From Aphelocoma coerulescens (taxonomy: Eukaryota > Chordata > Aves > Passeriformes > Corvidae), in assembly GCF_041296385.1 (NCBI RefSeq), contig NW_027183781.1:1-64000 (forward strand): a DNA stretch of 64,000 nt, in the 5' to 3' direction. Made by a program: the position numbers and the translations under genes. Below the pieces are notes generated by a model, which saw only the letters and a list, made by a program, of their open reading frames with translations, did not search any database and was not told where the DNA came from. This document shows positions 38,242 to 51,185 of the stretch, one piece after another. Numbering within the stretch: position 1 is the stretch's first letter; each line of letters begins with the position of its first letter.

Positions 38242-39580
38242 TCAGCTCCAGGAGGGGTCGTAGCCCGTCCAGTCCGAGGGGGGGGCCAGGAAGACGCGGC
38301 GGGCCCCGGCACACGAAGCTGACGATGCCGCGGTAGCCGGCGCGGGGACGCCGGATTTGAGGTCGTCCATCAGCCCCAAAGCTTTGGCCAAAGCCTTGAA
38401 GGAATCCCGGCCTCGGTACTGGAGCCTGACCGGCCCCAAATCCCTCCCCGCGTCCTTCTGGAGCTCCTCGATTTGAATTTCGGGGGCGGAATAAACCTGC
38501 TGGAGGAAGAATCGCTCGTACTCCTCTTTTTGAGGTAAGAAAGGTCCAGTTGGGTGAAAGGCACGAAGCGGTCGTTGAGTTTGATGAACTTCAGGTACTG
38601 GTCGAAGAACTGCCCGTGGCTCACGCCCTTGCGGCCGAAGGTCATCGTCCTGGACACCTCGGGCCGGACGCAGGAGCGGCCGCGCCGCTGCTCCGGCTGC
38701 CTCATCCAATCATCCCAAAACGCGGCGGCCACTTGGGCTCCAGCTCGTCCCAAAGCTCGGCCAGCAGCAGCCACCCCAAACCCGGGAAGAAATCGGTGCG
38801 GTACAAGAGCTCGGCGTGCGCCGCGTCCACCATGGCCTCCTTGCCGTTGTCGTTCCACGCCGAGATGCACCAGAGGCTGGGATCGCGCTGCAGCAGCGGC
38901 AAAACCGCCTGGAAGTACTCGAAGAAATCCGGAGCACCTCCAGGTCGTCCTCCACCACGATGGCGGCGCGGTAGCGGAAGGTGCGGAACACCTGGCCCAG
39001 CGCCCAGCGGTAGTGCCGCGAGATCCGGTAGTAGCCCCTGGAACTTGCGGTGCTCCGGCGGCACCGCGATGTCGCTCAGGTCCGGCTGCCGGATGTGGGC
39101 CACGGCCTGGCCGTAGGAGGCGATGACCCGCGCGGTCTCGGCGTGGCCGCAGTCCTGCGACACGATGACCGGGAAGCGCCGGGCGCTGGGCCGGTAGCGC
39201 AGGATCTTGTCCAGGGCAGCGGCGCACGGAGCTGCGGTCGCAGGCCAGCACCAGCACCGGGATGACCGGCGCTTCCGGCGCTTCCGGCGGTGCCGCCGCC
39301 GCCGCCGCCGCGCTCGGCGCTTTTTGGGGCGGGCCGGGCGTTTTGGGGCGCCGCGGGCGGCCGAGCCGGCGGAGCTGCAGGAGGAGCTCGCGCTGCAGCC
39401 GCAGCTCGGCCTCGGCGTCCTGCGCCAGCTGCAGCAGCCGCGCCGGGAGCTGCCGGGAGCCGCCGGCGCCGGGGGGGCTCGGCACGGCCCGGGGCGGCTC
39501 CAGAGGAAGAGGAGGAGGAGCCCGTTCCAGGCGAGGAAGAGCGCGGCCCCCCCCAGAGCCAGGCTGGTCTTCTTCAGCAT
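38242..39580 (-). CDS. MGAT1: MGAT1, N-acetylglucosaminyltransferase I, with several frame breaks
   Basis: A Golgi type II membrane enzyme that starts hybrid and complex N-glycans by adding GlcNAc to Man5 glycans. Single-exon gene: ATG at 39,580, TGA at 38,242, 1,339 nt against 1,338 for human. It begins MLKKTSLALGGAALFLAWNG (cytosolic stub and membrane anchor) and ends GYDPSWS. Conserved blocks appear in changing frames: VLACDRSSVRRC, FPVIVSQDCGHAETA, HIRQPDLSDIAVPPEHRKFQ, VVEDDLEV (metal/nucleotide EDD), WCISAWNDNGKEAM, YRTDFFPGLGWLLLAELW, SRTMTFGRKGVSHGQFFDQ and GRDSFKALAKALG. About eight one-base breaks lie near 39,470, 39,216, 39,036, 38,934, 38,722, 38,537, 38,343 and 38,305. Residues are otherwise very well conserved and the gene abuts the gap, so sequencing error is likelier than a pseudogene. 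Confidence 0.88.
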
Positions 39581-39623
39581 CCTTCACATGGGGCTGGGGG
39601 GGGGAGGGACGGAGAGGGGTGAG

Positions 39624-40123
39624 NNNNNNNNNNNNNNNNNNNNNNNNNNNNNNNNNNNNNNNNNNNNNNNNNNNNNNNNNNNNNNNNNNNNNNNNNNNNN
39701 NNNNNNNNNNNNNNNNNNNNNNNNNNNNNNNNNNNNNNNNNNNNNNNNNNNNNNNNNNNNNNNNNNNNNNNNNNNNNNNNNNNNNNNNNNNNNNNNNNNN
39801 NNNNNNNNNNNNNNNNNNNNNNNNNNNNNNNNNNNNNNNNNNNNNNNNNNNNNNNNNNNNNNNNNNNNNNNNNNNNNNNNNNNNNNNNNNNNNNNNNNNN
39901 NNNNNNNNNNNNNNNNNNNNNNNNNNNNNNNNNNNNNNNNNNNNNNNNNNNNNNNNNNNNNNNNNNNNNNNNNNNNNNNNNNNNNNNNNNNNNNNNNNNN
40001 NNNNNNNNNNNNNNNNNNNNNNNNNNNNNNNNNNNNNNNNNNNNNNNNNNNNNNNNNNNNNNNNNNNNNNNNNNNNNNNNNNNNNNNNNNNNNNNNNNNN
40101 NNNNNNNNNNNNNNNNNNNNNNN
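39624..40123. other. Assembly gap of exactly 500 N
   Basis: A run of 500 N; the round length indicates a scaffold gap of unknown true size. It separates the unique centre from the inverted copy and cuts 5' of the MGAT1 start. Confidence 0.99.
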
Positions 40124-41040
40124 TTATTTTTTGGTGAGTTTGGGGTTTTTTTTTGGGTGACTTTGGGGTCATTTTTGGGTGACTTTAGGGTTATTTTTGG
40201 GGTGGGTTTGGGGGTTATTTTTTGGGTGGATTTGGGGTTATTTTTGGGTGGCTTTGGGGTTATTTTGGGGTGAGTTTGGGGTTATTTTTGGGTGTCTTTA
40301 GGGTTATTTTTGGGTGAGTTTGGGGTTATTTTTTGGGTGGGTTTGGGGTTATTTTTGTGTGGGTTTTGGGGTTATTTTTGGGTGAGTTTGGGGTTATTTT
40401 TGGGTGGGTTTGGGGTTATTTTTTGGGTGTCTTTAGGGTTATTTTTGGGTGAGTTTGGGGTTATTTTGGGTGGGTTTTGGGGTTATTTTTTGGTGACTTT
40501 GGGGTTATTTTTAGGTGACTTTAGGGTTATTTTTGGGTGGGTTTGGGGTTATTTTTGGGTGGGTTTTGGGGTTATTTTTTGGGTGTCTTTGGGGTTATTT
40601 TTGGGTGGGTTTGGGGTTATTTTTGGGTGGGTTTAGGGGTTATTTTTTGGGTGTCTTTGGGGTTATTTTTGGGTGGGTTTGGGGTTATTTTTGGGTGGGT
40701 TTAGGGGTTATTTTTGGTGGCTTTGGGGTTATTTTTTGGTGGGTTTTGGGGTTATTTTCTGTGGGTTTGCGGTTATTTTTTGGTGGGTTTGGGGTTATTT
40801 TTGGGTGGGTTTGGGGGTTATTTTTGGTGGCTTTGGGGTTATTTTTTGGTGGGTTTTGGGGTATTTTGGGTGGGTTTGGGGGTTATTTTTAGGTGACTTT
40901 AGGGTTAATTTTGGGTGGGTTTGGGGTTATTTTTTGGTGGGTTTGGGGTTATTTTTGGGTGGGTTTGGGGGTTATTTTTAGGTGACTTTAGGGTTATTTT
41001 TGGGTGGGTTTGGGGTTATTTTTTGGTGGGTTTAGGATTT
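40124..41040. repeat. 22-bp satellite, inverted arm copy
   Basis: Reverse complement of the 26.7-29.1 kb satellite (gggtttggggttatttttgg). Only about 0.9 kb is present before the gap, so this block starts inside the array. Confidence 0.9.
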
Positions 41041-42069
41041 TTTTGTGCTTTTTGGTTGGTTTTTTTGGTGGCTTTTTTTTGGTTTCTTTTGGGCGGGTTT
41101 CGGGCTTTTTTTTGGTTGGTTTTTTTGGTGTTTTCGAGGGTTTTTTTTTGGTGGCTTTGGGTTGTTTTTTGTTGGCTTTTAGTGTTTGGGGATTGCGGCG
41201 GCCGTGGTTGGGTTTTTGGGGGGATTCTCCTGATTTTCTGAGTTTCGTTTTTTGGGGTCTTTTTTCTGGTTTTTTTTGTTTGTTTGTTTGTTTTTTGGGG
41301 TTTTTTTGTTTTTTGTTTTTTTCCGAGTTTTGAGGCGATTTTGGTCGGGAATTTAAAAATAGGGGAATTTTTTTTTTTTTTAGGCCGACAAAACCTTTTG
41401 GTTCCCAAAATTATCCCCCCCCTCCCCCCCCTCCCCCTCCCCCCCAAAATCCACCCAGAGGAGCCCCAAAATTCCCCAAATCCCAGCCCCGGGGGGGGGG
41501 CTCAGGAAATGCCCAAATTCCCACATTCCAACCCAAAAATGGGGTGGGGGAGGGGGAACCCCAAACCCCAACCAGATCCAAGGGTGGGGGGGGGGGGGGG
41601 GAAGGAACAAAAAAGGGGAATTTGGGTAAAATCTGGTGGGAAAAAGGGGGAATTTCCCACCCAGAGGGGGGGGTGGGGGTGCCCCAAACCCTCAGGACCC
41701 CCCACAATGACGTCATCAGCACCCTGATGACATCATCACCGCCTTGATGATGTCACACCACCCCATGATTTTTTTTTTTTTTTTTTTTTTTTTGCGGGGG
41801 GGGGGGGTGGGGGAAGGGATTTTGGGGGGGGGGGGGGGCCCCCAGCAGGGCCAGGAGGGAAATTTGGCAAAATCCACGCCCCCCACCCCAAAATAAATAC
41901 ACGGCATCGAGGGGGCGGGGCTTGGCTGCAGCAGCCAATCAGAACCGGCCACGTCATCCCCCCGGCCACGCCCCTCCCTGGCCACGCCCCTCCCCGGCCA
42001 CGCCCCTGGGTGGGGGTCAGGCCCTGGGGGGAGGGGAGGGGGGTCCGGGCGGGGGTCCCAGCGTGGTCC
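41041..42069. other. Inverted counterpart of the AGPAT1 downstream region
   Basis: Mirrors 25,961-26,960, with the T run (41,768-41,793), G/C runs, gatgacgtcat motifs near 41,707 and an AATAAA at 41,891 on the + strand. No gene seen. Confidence 0.6.
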
Positions 42070-43410
42070 CGCTATGGGGCACTGCAGGCCCCACTTGGGG
42101 GTCAGAGCGTGTCCGAGTTGGGGGTCAGTCCGGGCTCCACTTGGGGGTCACTCCGGGCCCCACTTGGGGATCAGTCCGGGCTCCACTTGGGGGTCAGTCC
42201 GGGCCCCATTTGGGGGTCACTCCGGGCCCCACTTGGGGGTCTGTCTGGGCCTCACCTGGGGGTCAGTTCCGGCCTCACTTGGGGGTCACTCTGGGCCCCA
42301 TTTGGGGGTCAGTCCAGGCCCCATTTGGGGTCACTCCGGGCCCCACTTGGGGGTCAGTTCTGGCCTCACTTGGGGGTCAGTCCAGGCCCCATTTGGGGTT
42401 CTGTCCGGGCCTCACTTGGGGGTCAGTTCCGGTCTCACTTGGGGGTCACTCCAAGCCCCACTTGGGGGTCAGTTCCGGTCTCACTTGGGGGTCACTCCAA
42501 GCCCCACTTGGGGTTCTGTCCGGGCCTCACTTGGGGGTCAGTTCCGGTCTCACTTGGGGGTCACTCCAAGCCCCACTTGGGGTTCTGTCCGGGCCTCACT
42601 TGGGGGTCAGTTCCGGTCTCACTTGGGGGTCACTCCAAGCCCCACTTGGGGGTCAGTCCAGGCCCTACTTGGGGGTCACTCCAAGCCCCACTTGGCAGTC
42701 ACTGTGGGCCCCACTTGGGGGTCAGTCCAAGCCCCACTTAGAGATCAGTCTGGGCCTCACTTGGGGGTCACTCCAAGCCCCACTTAGGGGTCAGTCTGGG
42801 CCTCACTTGGGGGTCAGTTCTGGCCCCACTTAGGGGTCAGTCCAAGCCCCACTTAGGCGTCACTGTGGGCCCCACTTGGAAATCAGTCCAGGCCCCACTT
42901 GGGGGTCAGTCCCTGCCCCACAGCGGGGTCAGTTGTGGCCTCACTTGGGGGTCACTCCAAGCCCCACTTGGGGGTCAGTTCCTTGCCCCATACGGGGGTC
43001 GACTGGGGCCTCATTTAGGGGTGAAACCACGTCCAACTTGGGGGTCAGTGCCTGCCCCACGGCGGGGTCAGTTCTGGCCTCACTTGGGGGTCACTCCAAG
43101 CCCCACTTGGGGGTCACTCCAAGCCCCACAGCGGGGTCAGTTGTGGCCTCACTTGGGGGTCACTTCAAGCCCCACTTGGGGGTCACTCCAAGCCCCACTT
43201 GGGGGTCAGTGCCTGCCCCACGGCAGGGTCAGTTGTGCCCCACTTGGTGCTCAGTCCGTGCCCCACTCGTGGATGATCCCAGACCCACTGGGAGCCTCTC
43301 CATGTTGCACTTGGGGGTCGCTCCAGGCCCCACTTGGGGGTCGCTCCAGGCCCCACTCGTGGCTCAGCTCCTGCCCCACTGCCGCCTCCCCCGTGGGGCT
43401 GCAGGGCCGG
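42070..43410. repeat. Minisatellite 3' of AGPAT1, inverted arm
   Basis: Reverse complement of the 24.66-25.96 kb array, cacttgggggtcagtccagg units of 22-23 bp, with small copy-number differences. Confidence 0.9.
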
Positions 43411-43413
43411 GGG

Positions 43414-46400
43414 TCACTGCGGGGTCCCCCCGTGGGGCACCGTGGAACGCTGTGGGTCGCTCTGGGTCGCTGCTGGATGCTGGGGGTCACTCCAGGGCTC
43501 CGTGGGCAGCTGTGGGTCGCTCCATGGGTCGCTCCATGGGTCGCTCTGGGTGGCCGTGGGTTGCCGTGGGTCACTCCGGGGATCATTCCGGGGGTCACTC
43601 TGTGGGTCAGTCCGTGGGTCGCTCTGGGGGTCACTTCGGGTGGCCGTGGGTCGCCGTGGGTCACTCTGTGGGTCACTCCGTGGGCCGCTGTGGGGGTCGC
43701 TGTGGGGGTCGCTGTGGGTCCCTGTGGAGCTCCGTGGGTCGCTCTGGTTGGCCGTGGGTTGTTGTGGGTCGCTCCGTGGGTCGCTCTGTGTCCCCGTGGG
43801 GCTCTGTGGATCGCTGTGGGTCCCTATGGGGCTCCGTGGGTCACTCCATGGGTCGCTGTGGGTCCCTATGGGGCTCCGTGGGTCACTCTGTGGATCGCTC
43901 TGTGTCCCTGTGGGGCTCTGTGGGTCGCTGTAGCTCCCTATGGGGCTCTCTGTGTCGCCGTGGGTCCCTATGGGGCTCTGTGGGTCGCTCCGTGGGTCGC
44001 TCCGTAGGTCGCTGTAGCTCCCTACGGGGCTCTGTGGGTCGCCGTGGGGCACCGTGGGGCTCCGTGGGTTGCTGTAGGTCCCCATGGGGCTCTGTGGATC
44101 ACTATGGGTCCCTATGAGGCTCTGTGGGTCACTCCGTGGGTCGCTCGGTGGGTCGCCGTGGGTCGCCGTGGGGCTCGGTGGGTCGCTGTGGGTCCCTATG
44201 GGGCTCGGTGGGTCGCTCGGTGGGGCGCCGTGGGGCGCCGTGGGGCTCCGTGGGTCGCTCGGTGGGGCGCCGTGGGGCGCCGTGGGGCTCGGTGGGTCGC
44301 TGTGGGTCCCTATGGGGCTCTGTGGGTCGCTCGGTGGGGCGCCGTGGGGCGCCGTGGGGCTCTGTGGGTCGCTCGGTGGGGCGCCGTGGGGCGCCGTGGG
44401 GCGCAGCTCGGCCGACAGGGCCTCGAAGGCGTCGAGCATGGCGGCGCGGACGCGCTCGGTCAGCGCGGGAACGTCGGCCGGGCCCAGCCCCCGCGTGGGC
44501 AGCGCCGGCAGCACCTGGATCACGCACTGCCCTGGGGGGCGCTGTGGGTCGGGGGCTGCCCCACAGCGACCCCCGGCCCCACACGGCTGCCCCACACGGA
44601 CACCCTGCCCCACAGCGACCCCCGGCCCCACACGGCTGCCCCACAGTGACCCCCGGCCCCACACGGACACCCTGCCCCACAGCGACCCCCGGCCCCACAC
44701 GGCTGCCCCACAGCGACCCCCGGCCCCACAGCGACCCCCGGCCCCACATGGCTGCCCCACACGGACACCCTGCCCCACAGCGACCCCCGGCCCCACATGG
44801 CTGCCCCACACGGACACCCTGCCCCACAGCGACCCCCGGCCCCACACGGCTGCCCCACAGTGACCCCCGGCCCCACACGGCTGCCCCACACCGACACCCT
44901 GCCCCACAGCGACCCCCGGCCCCACACTGACACCCTGCCCCACAGCGACCCCCAGCCCCACACGGCTGCCCCACACTGACACCCTGCCCCACATGGACAC
45001 CCTGCCCCACAGCGACCCCCGGCCCCACACGGACACCCTGCCCCACAGCGACCCCCGGCCCCACAGCGACCCCCGGCCCCACATGGACACCCTGCCCCAC
45101 ACGGACACCCTGCCCCACAGTGACCCCCGGCCCCACACGGCTGCCCCACAGTGACCCCCGGCCCCACATGGCTGCCCCACACGGACACCCTGCCCCACAG
45201 CGATCCCCGGCCCCACATGGCTGCCCCACACGGACACCCTGCCCCACAGCGACCCCCGGCCCCACACGGACACCCTGCCCCACAGCGACCCCCGGCCCCA
45301 CAGCGACCCCCGGCCCCACACGGCTGCCCCACACCGACACCCTGCCCCACAGCGACCCCCGGCCCCACACGGCTGCCCCACACCGACACCCTGCCCCACA
45401 GCGACCCCCGGCCCCACACGGCTGCCCCACAGTGACCCCCGGCCCCACACGGACACCCTGCCCCACAGTGACCCCCGGCCCCACACGGACACCCTGCCCC
45501 ACAGCGACCCCCGGCCCCACACGGCTGCCCCACAGTGACCCCCGGCCCCACACGGACACCCTGCCCCACAGCGACCCCCGGCCCCACAGCGACCCCCGGC
45601 CCCACACGGCTGCCCCACACCGACACCCTGCCCCACAGCGACCCCCGGCCCCACACGGCTGCCCCACAGTGACCCCCGGCCCCACACGGACACCCTGCCC
45701 CACAGCGACCCCCGGCCCCACAGCGACCCCCGGCCCCACACGGCTGCCCCACACCGACACCCTGCCCCACAGCGACCCCCGGCCCCACAGCGACCCCCGG
45801 CCCCACATGGACACCCTGCCCCACACGGACACCCTGCCCCACAGCGACCCCCAGCCCCACACGGCTGCCCCACACCGACACCCTGCCCCACACCGACCCC
45901 CAGCCCCACACGGCTGCCCCACACCGCCACCCTGCCCTACATGGACACCCTGCCCCACGTGGACACCCTGCCCCACATGGACACCCTGCCTTACACAGAC
46001 ACCCTACCACACACCGAGACCCTGCCCCACATGGAGACCCCGCCCCACACAGAGACCCCAGCCCCACACAGAGACCCCAGCCCCACACCGACACCCTGCC
46101 CCACACTGAGGCCCTGCCCCACACCAACACCCTACCCCACACTGACACCCTGCCCCACAGCGACACTCTGCCCCACATGGCTGCCTCAGCCCCACACGGA
46201 GACCCCACACCCAGACCCTGCCCCACACTAAGACCCAGCCCCACACGGCCCAATGTCCTACTCATCCCAGCCCCACAGGTCCCAGCAGGCAGCCCCCAGC
46301 CCCACACATTCCCCCCAGCCCCACAGGAGCCCCACAGCCCCCCACATCCCCCCCAGACCCACATGAAGCCCTTCCAGCCCCACAGAAGCCTCCCGGACTC

Positions 46401-49400
46401 ACTGAGCCCTCCAGCCCCAAATCTGCCTCCCAGCCCCACAGGAGCCTCCCAGCCCCACACCTCCCCCCGAGCCCCACACCTCCCCGCTGCCCCACACCTC
46501 CCCGCTGCCCCACAGCCGCCCCTCACCGGCCGTGAACCTGCGCTCCCGTTTGCTGTAGAAGTGCTGGTAGGACGAGATGACGATGGGGACGACGGGGACC
46601 TGTGGGGCAGCGCGAGGGTCAGGCAGGGCCGGCCCGCCCCACGGCCGCCCTATAGCCGCCCCACGGCCGCCCCACAGCCGCCCCACGGCCGCCCCACGGC
46701 CGCCCCCCGTACCTGGGCCTGCACGGCGAGGTGGAAGGCGCCGCGCTTGAAGGGCAGCATGGAGCCGCTGTGGTTGCGCGTGCCCTCGGGGAACACCCAC
46801 ACCCGCACCTGTGGGGCGCGGCCGCGTGTGGGGCGCGGCCGCACGTGGGGCCGCCCCACGGCGAGCCCGCGGCCGCCCCACGGCCAACGGAAGCTGCCCC
46901 ACATCCCCGCGGGGTCGAGTGGCCCTGCAGCTCCCTGCGGGGCTGCCCTGTGAGCGGCCGGCCCCATGGCTGACCCATGGCTGACCCATAGCTGACCCAT
47001 GGCTGACCCATAGCTGACCCATAGCTGACCCATGGCTGACCCATGGCTGACCCATGGCTGACCCATGGCCGGCCCCACGGCCAGCCCCATGGACACCCCA
47101 CAGCCAACCCTATAGCCGGCCCCATGGCCAGTCCCATGGCTGCCCCATGGCTGGCTCCATGGCAGCCCCACATCCGCCCCACAGCCAACCCCATGGCCAG
47201 CCCCACAGCAGCCCCACGGCCAGCCCCATGGCCGGCCCCACATCCACCCCACAGCCAGCCCAGTACCAGCCCCGCGGCCACCCCATGTCCAGCTCCACAG
47301 CCAGCCCCACATCTGCCCCACACCCACCCCCATCCACCCCACACCCACCCCCATCCACCCCACAGCCACCCCACAACCAGCCCAGTACCAGCCCCACAGC
47401 CACCCCGTGGCCAGCTCCATGGCCGCCTCACAGCTGCCCCACATCCGCTCCCACAACCAGCCCCACAGCCGCCCCCACAACCAACCCCACAGTCAGCCCC
47501 ACATCCTCCCCACATCCACCCCACTGCCAGCCCCACAGCCATCCCATGGCCAGCTCCACGGCCGCCTCACAGCCAGCCCCACAGCCACCCCCACAATCAG
47601 CCCCACATGCTCCCCACACCCACCCCACACCCTCCCCACACCCACCCCACATCCAGCCCCCATCCACCCCACTGCCAACTCCACAGCCACCCCACAGCCA
47701 GCCCCACAACCAACCTCACATCCGGCCCCACATCCACCCCACACCCGCCCCACACCCACCCCACACCCATCCCACACCTACCCCACATCCACCCCACACC
47801 CACCCCACACCAACCCCCCACCCACCCCACATCCACCCCACACCAACCCCCCACCCACCCCACATCCACCCTACACCCGCCCCACACCCTCCCCACACCC
47901 ACCCCACACCTACCCCCCACCCACCCCACATCCACCCCACATCCACCCCACACCCGCCCCACACCTGCCTCACATCTGCCCCAGAGCCACCTCCACAACC
48001 AACCCCACACCCACCCCACACCCACCCCACACCCACCCCACACCTACCCCCCACCCACCCCACACCCACCCCACATCCACCCCACACCCGCCCCACACCC
48101 TCCCCACACCCACCCCCCACCCACCCCACACCTACCCCACACCCACCCCACACCTACCCCACACCCACCCCACACCCACCCCACATCCACCCCACACCCG
48201 CCCCACACCTGCCTCACATCTGCCCCAGAGCCACCTGCACAACCAACCCCACCCCCACCCCACCCCCACCCCACACCCACCCCACACCCACCCCACACCT
48301 ACCCCACACCCACCCCACACCCGCCCCACACCCACCCCACAGCCACCCCTCCCCACACCCGCCCCACATCCACCCCACACCTGCCTCACATCTGCCCCAG
48401 AGCCACCTCCACAACCAACCCCACACCCTCCCCACACCCACCCCACATCCAGCCCCCATTCACCCCACTGCCAGCTCCACAGCCACCCCCACAGCTGCCC
48501 CACAGCCGCCCCACGGCCAGCCTCACATTCAGCCTCACATCCACCCCACACCCACCCCACACCCACCCCTCCCCACATCCACGCCACACCTGCCTCACAT
48601 CTGCCCCACAGCCACCTCCACAACCAACCCCACACCCTCCCCACACCCACCCCCCACCCGCCCCCCACCCACCCCACACCCTCCCCACACCCGCCCCCCC
48701 CGCCCCACGCACGTCCTGGCTCAGCATGGTGTGCGCGGCCTCGGCCATGACGCTGATGGCGTCGTGCGTGCGCTTGCGGTCGATGAAGATGATGCCCCCG
48801 AGCCAGCAGGCGACGCCCACGGCGCCCATGTAGAGCAGCTCCCGCTTGGCGATGGGCACGCAGCGGTCGGGCAGCACCTCCATCATCCCTGCGGGCCGGG
48901 GGGCAGCCGTGGGGCAGCCGTGGGGCAGCCGTGGGGCAGCCGCGGGGCAGCCGCGGGGCAGCCGTGGGGCAGGGGTGGGGTGTGGGCGGGGGTTATGGGG
49001 CTGGGGGGTTTTGGGTCAGGGCATGGGTGTGGCTGTGGGTTGTGCTGTGGGGGGAGGGGGGTGTGGGACAGGGGGCTGTGGGGCAGGGGGGTGTGGGGCA
49101 GGGGGCTGTGGGGCCAGGGGTCTGTGGGGTAGGGATCTGTGGGGTCAGGGGGCTGTGGGGCAGAGGGCTGTGGGGCAGGCTGAGGGTCACTCTGTGGGGT
49201 CAAGGGTCTGTGGGGCACAGTGAGAATCACTCTGTGGGGTCAGGGATCTGTAGGGCAGGGATCTGTGGGGCCGGGGGGCTGTGGGGCAGGCTGAGAGTCA
49301 GTCTGTGGGGTCAGGGGGCTGTGGGGCAGGGAACTGTGGGGTCAGGGGGCTGTGGGGCAGGGGGCTGTGGGGCAGGGATCTGTGGGGTCAGGGGGCTGTG

Positions 49401-51180
49401 GGGCAGGGGGCTGTGGGGCAGGCTGAGGGTCACTCTGTGGGGTCAGGAGTCTGTAGAGCAGGGATCTGTGGGGCAGGGATCTGTGGGGCAGGGATCAGTG
49501 GGGCAGGCTGAGGGTCACTCATGGGTCATTCCGTGGGGCAGGGCTCTGTGGAGCAGGCTGAGGGTCACACTGTGGGGCAGGGATCTATGGGGCAGGCTGA
49601 AGATGACTCTGTGGGGTCAGGGACGTGTGGGGCAGGCCGAGGGTCACTCGTGGATCAGTCTCTGGGGCAGGACCTATGGGGCAGGATCTATGGGGCAGCC
49701 CCATACCCAGCAGGTCCAGCGAGCTCTGGTGGTTGCTGACCACCACGTAGGGCTGGCATTGCTCACTCTGTGAGTGTCTCTATGGGGTCAGGGCTCTATG
49801 GGGCAGGGATCTATGGGGCAGGGATGTGTGGGGCAGGGATCTATGGGGCAGCCCCATACCCAGCAGGTCCAGCGAGCTCTGGTGGTTGCTGACCACCACG
49901 TAGGGCTGCCGTGGGGGGAAGTTCTGGGCCCCCCTGACCACCATGCGGATCCCGTAGAGCCGCTTCACGTGCTGCATCAGCCCGCGGATGATCCTGGGGG
50001 CACGCGGGGGGCTCAGCCCCACGGCGCCCCATAGCTGCCCCATAGCTGCCCCATAGCTGCCCCATAGCTGCCCCACGATCGCTCCAAATCTGCCTCATAA
50101 CTGCCCCAAATCTGCCCCACAATCGCCCCAAATCTGTCTCATAACTGCCCCATAACTGCCCCGTAACAGCCCCAAATCTGCCCCATAACAGCCCCAAACC
50201 TGCCCCAAATCTGCCCCATAACTGCCCTATAACTGCCACAAATCTGTCCCACAATCGCCCCAAATCTGCCCCAAATCTGCCCCATAACTGCTCCAAATCT
50301 GTCCCATAACTGCTCCAAATCTGTCCCACAATCGCCCCAAATCTGCCCCGTAACTGCCCCATAACTGCCCCAAACCTGCCCCAAACCTGCCCCACAGTCC
50401 CCCATAACCGCCCCAAAGCACCTCAAATCCCCTTCCCAGCCCCCCAAATCCCCCCCAAATCCCCTCTCCAGCCCCATAACCCCCCCAAACCCCCATCCCA
50501 TCCCCCCCACATCCCCTCCCCAGCCCCATAACCACCCCAAACCCCCTTCCCAGCCCCCCCAAACCCCCATCCCAGCCCCATAACCCCCCCAAATCCCCTC
50601 CCCAGTCCCCCAAACCCCCATCCCATCCCCCCAAACCCCCTTCCCAGCCCCATAACCCCCCAAACCCCCTTCCCATCCCCCCAAATCCCCTTCCCAGCCC
50701 CATAACCACCCCAAATCCCCCCCAAATCCCTCCCCAGCCCCCCAAACCCCCATCCCATCCCCCCAAACCCCCATCCCAGCCCCATAACCCCCCCAAACCC
50801 CCATCCTATCCCCCCCAAATCCCCTCCCCAGCCCCATAACCACCCCATAACCCCCCCAAACCCCCATCCCAGCCCCATAACCCCCCCAAACCCCCATCCC
50901 ATCCCCCCAAACCCCCATCCCAGCCCCATAACTCCCCCAAACCCCCATCCCAGCCCCCCCACACCCCCCCCCGGCCCCCCCCCGGCCCCGCTGACTTCAT
51001 GTTCTCGACGTCGCGGCCGCGCAGGGCGCACAGCGGGATGGCCACCAGGGCCAGCAGCAGGATCCAGCCGTTGTAGAAGCCCATCTTGCAGAAGAAGCGG
51101 AAGGAGCCGCAGCGCTCGTAGAGCAGCGGCAGCAGCAGCAGCGCCAGCGCCAGCGCCGCCGTCCCCACCGACACCTCCAT
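43414..51180 (-). CDS. AGPAT1: AGPAT1, right (inverted) copy
   Basis: Second complete copy of the ER lysophosphatidic acid acyltransferase. Exons on the minus strand: 51180-50996, 49993-49860, 48888-48713, 46808-46713, 46599-46527 and 44531-43414; total 1,782 nt, exactly 594 codons, product 593 residues. The first five exons translate the same as the left copy, including NHQSSLD, FIDRKR, FPEGTRN and VPVVPIV. The last exon is 126 nt shorter, all in the repeat tail (327 against 369 residues). Intron lengths differ sharply from the left copy: 1,002 v 2,926, 971 v 1,094, 1,904 v 1,757, 113 v 102 and 1,995 v 1,619. An intact frame in both copies argues that neither is a pseudogene; they may be two alleles. 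Confidence 0.92.
43417..44397 (-). repeat. Protein-coding tandem repeat, AGPAT1 tail, right copy
   Basis: Same 15/30-nt units as the left copy, 327 codons, open to the same terminal GGTPQ and stop. It has rearranged unit order and variants (for example [10 protein letters not shown]) absent from the left copy. Confidence 0.8.
44540..46520. repeat. Minisatellite, last AGPAT1 intron, inverted arm
   Basis: ccccacacggacaccctgcc and cagcgacccccggccccaca units; about 2.0 kb. Confidence 0.85.
46900..48700. repeat. Minisatellite, CCCCACACCCACCCCACA type, AGPAT1 intron, inverted arm
   Basis: Counterpart of 19.8-21.4 kb, with gctgacccatggctgaccca units near 46,970-47,060 expanded relative to the left arm. 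Confidence 0.85.
48892..49700. repeat. Imperfect repeat, AGPAT1 intron, inverted arm
   Basis: Counterpart of 18.8-19.6 kb; it opens with several ccgtggggcagccgtggggc units, more than in the left arm. Confidence 0.8.
49707..49755 (-). pseudogene. Duplicated tail of AGPAT1 motif I exon, right arm
   Basis: A single extra copy of the 49-nt exon tail, 153 bp from the original (49860-49908). Its downstream flank matches the left arm third copy, so the middle copy is the one missing here. Confidence 0.85.
50030..50985. repeat. Minisatellites of AGPAT1 intron after first coding exon, contracted
   Basis: ccataactgccccaaatctg units (50,030-50,420) followed by ccccaaacccccatcccagc units (50,420-50,985). 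Confidence 0.85.
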
Positions 51181-51185
51181 GGCAG

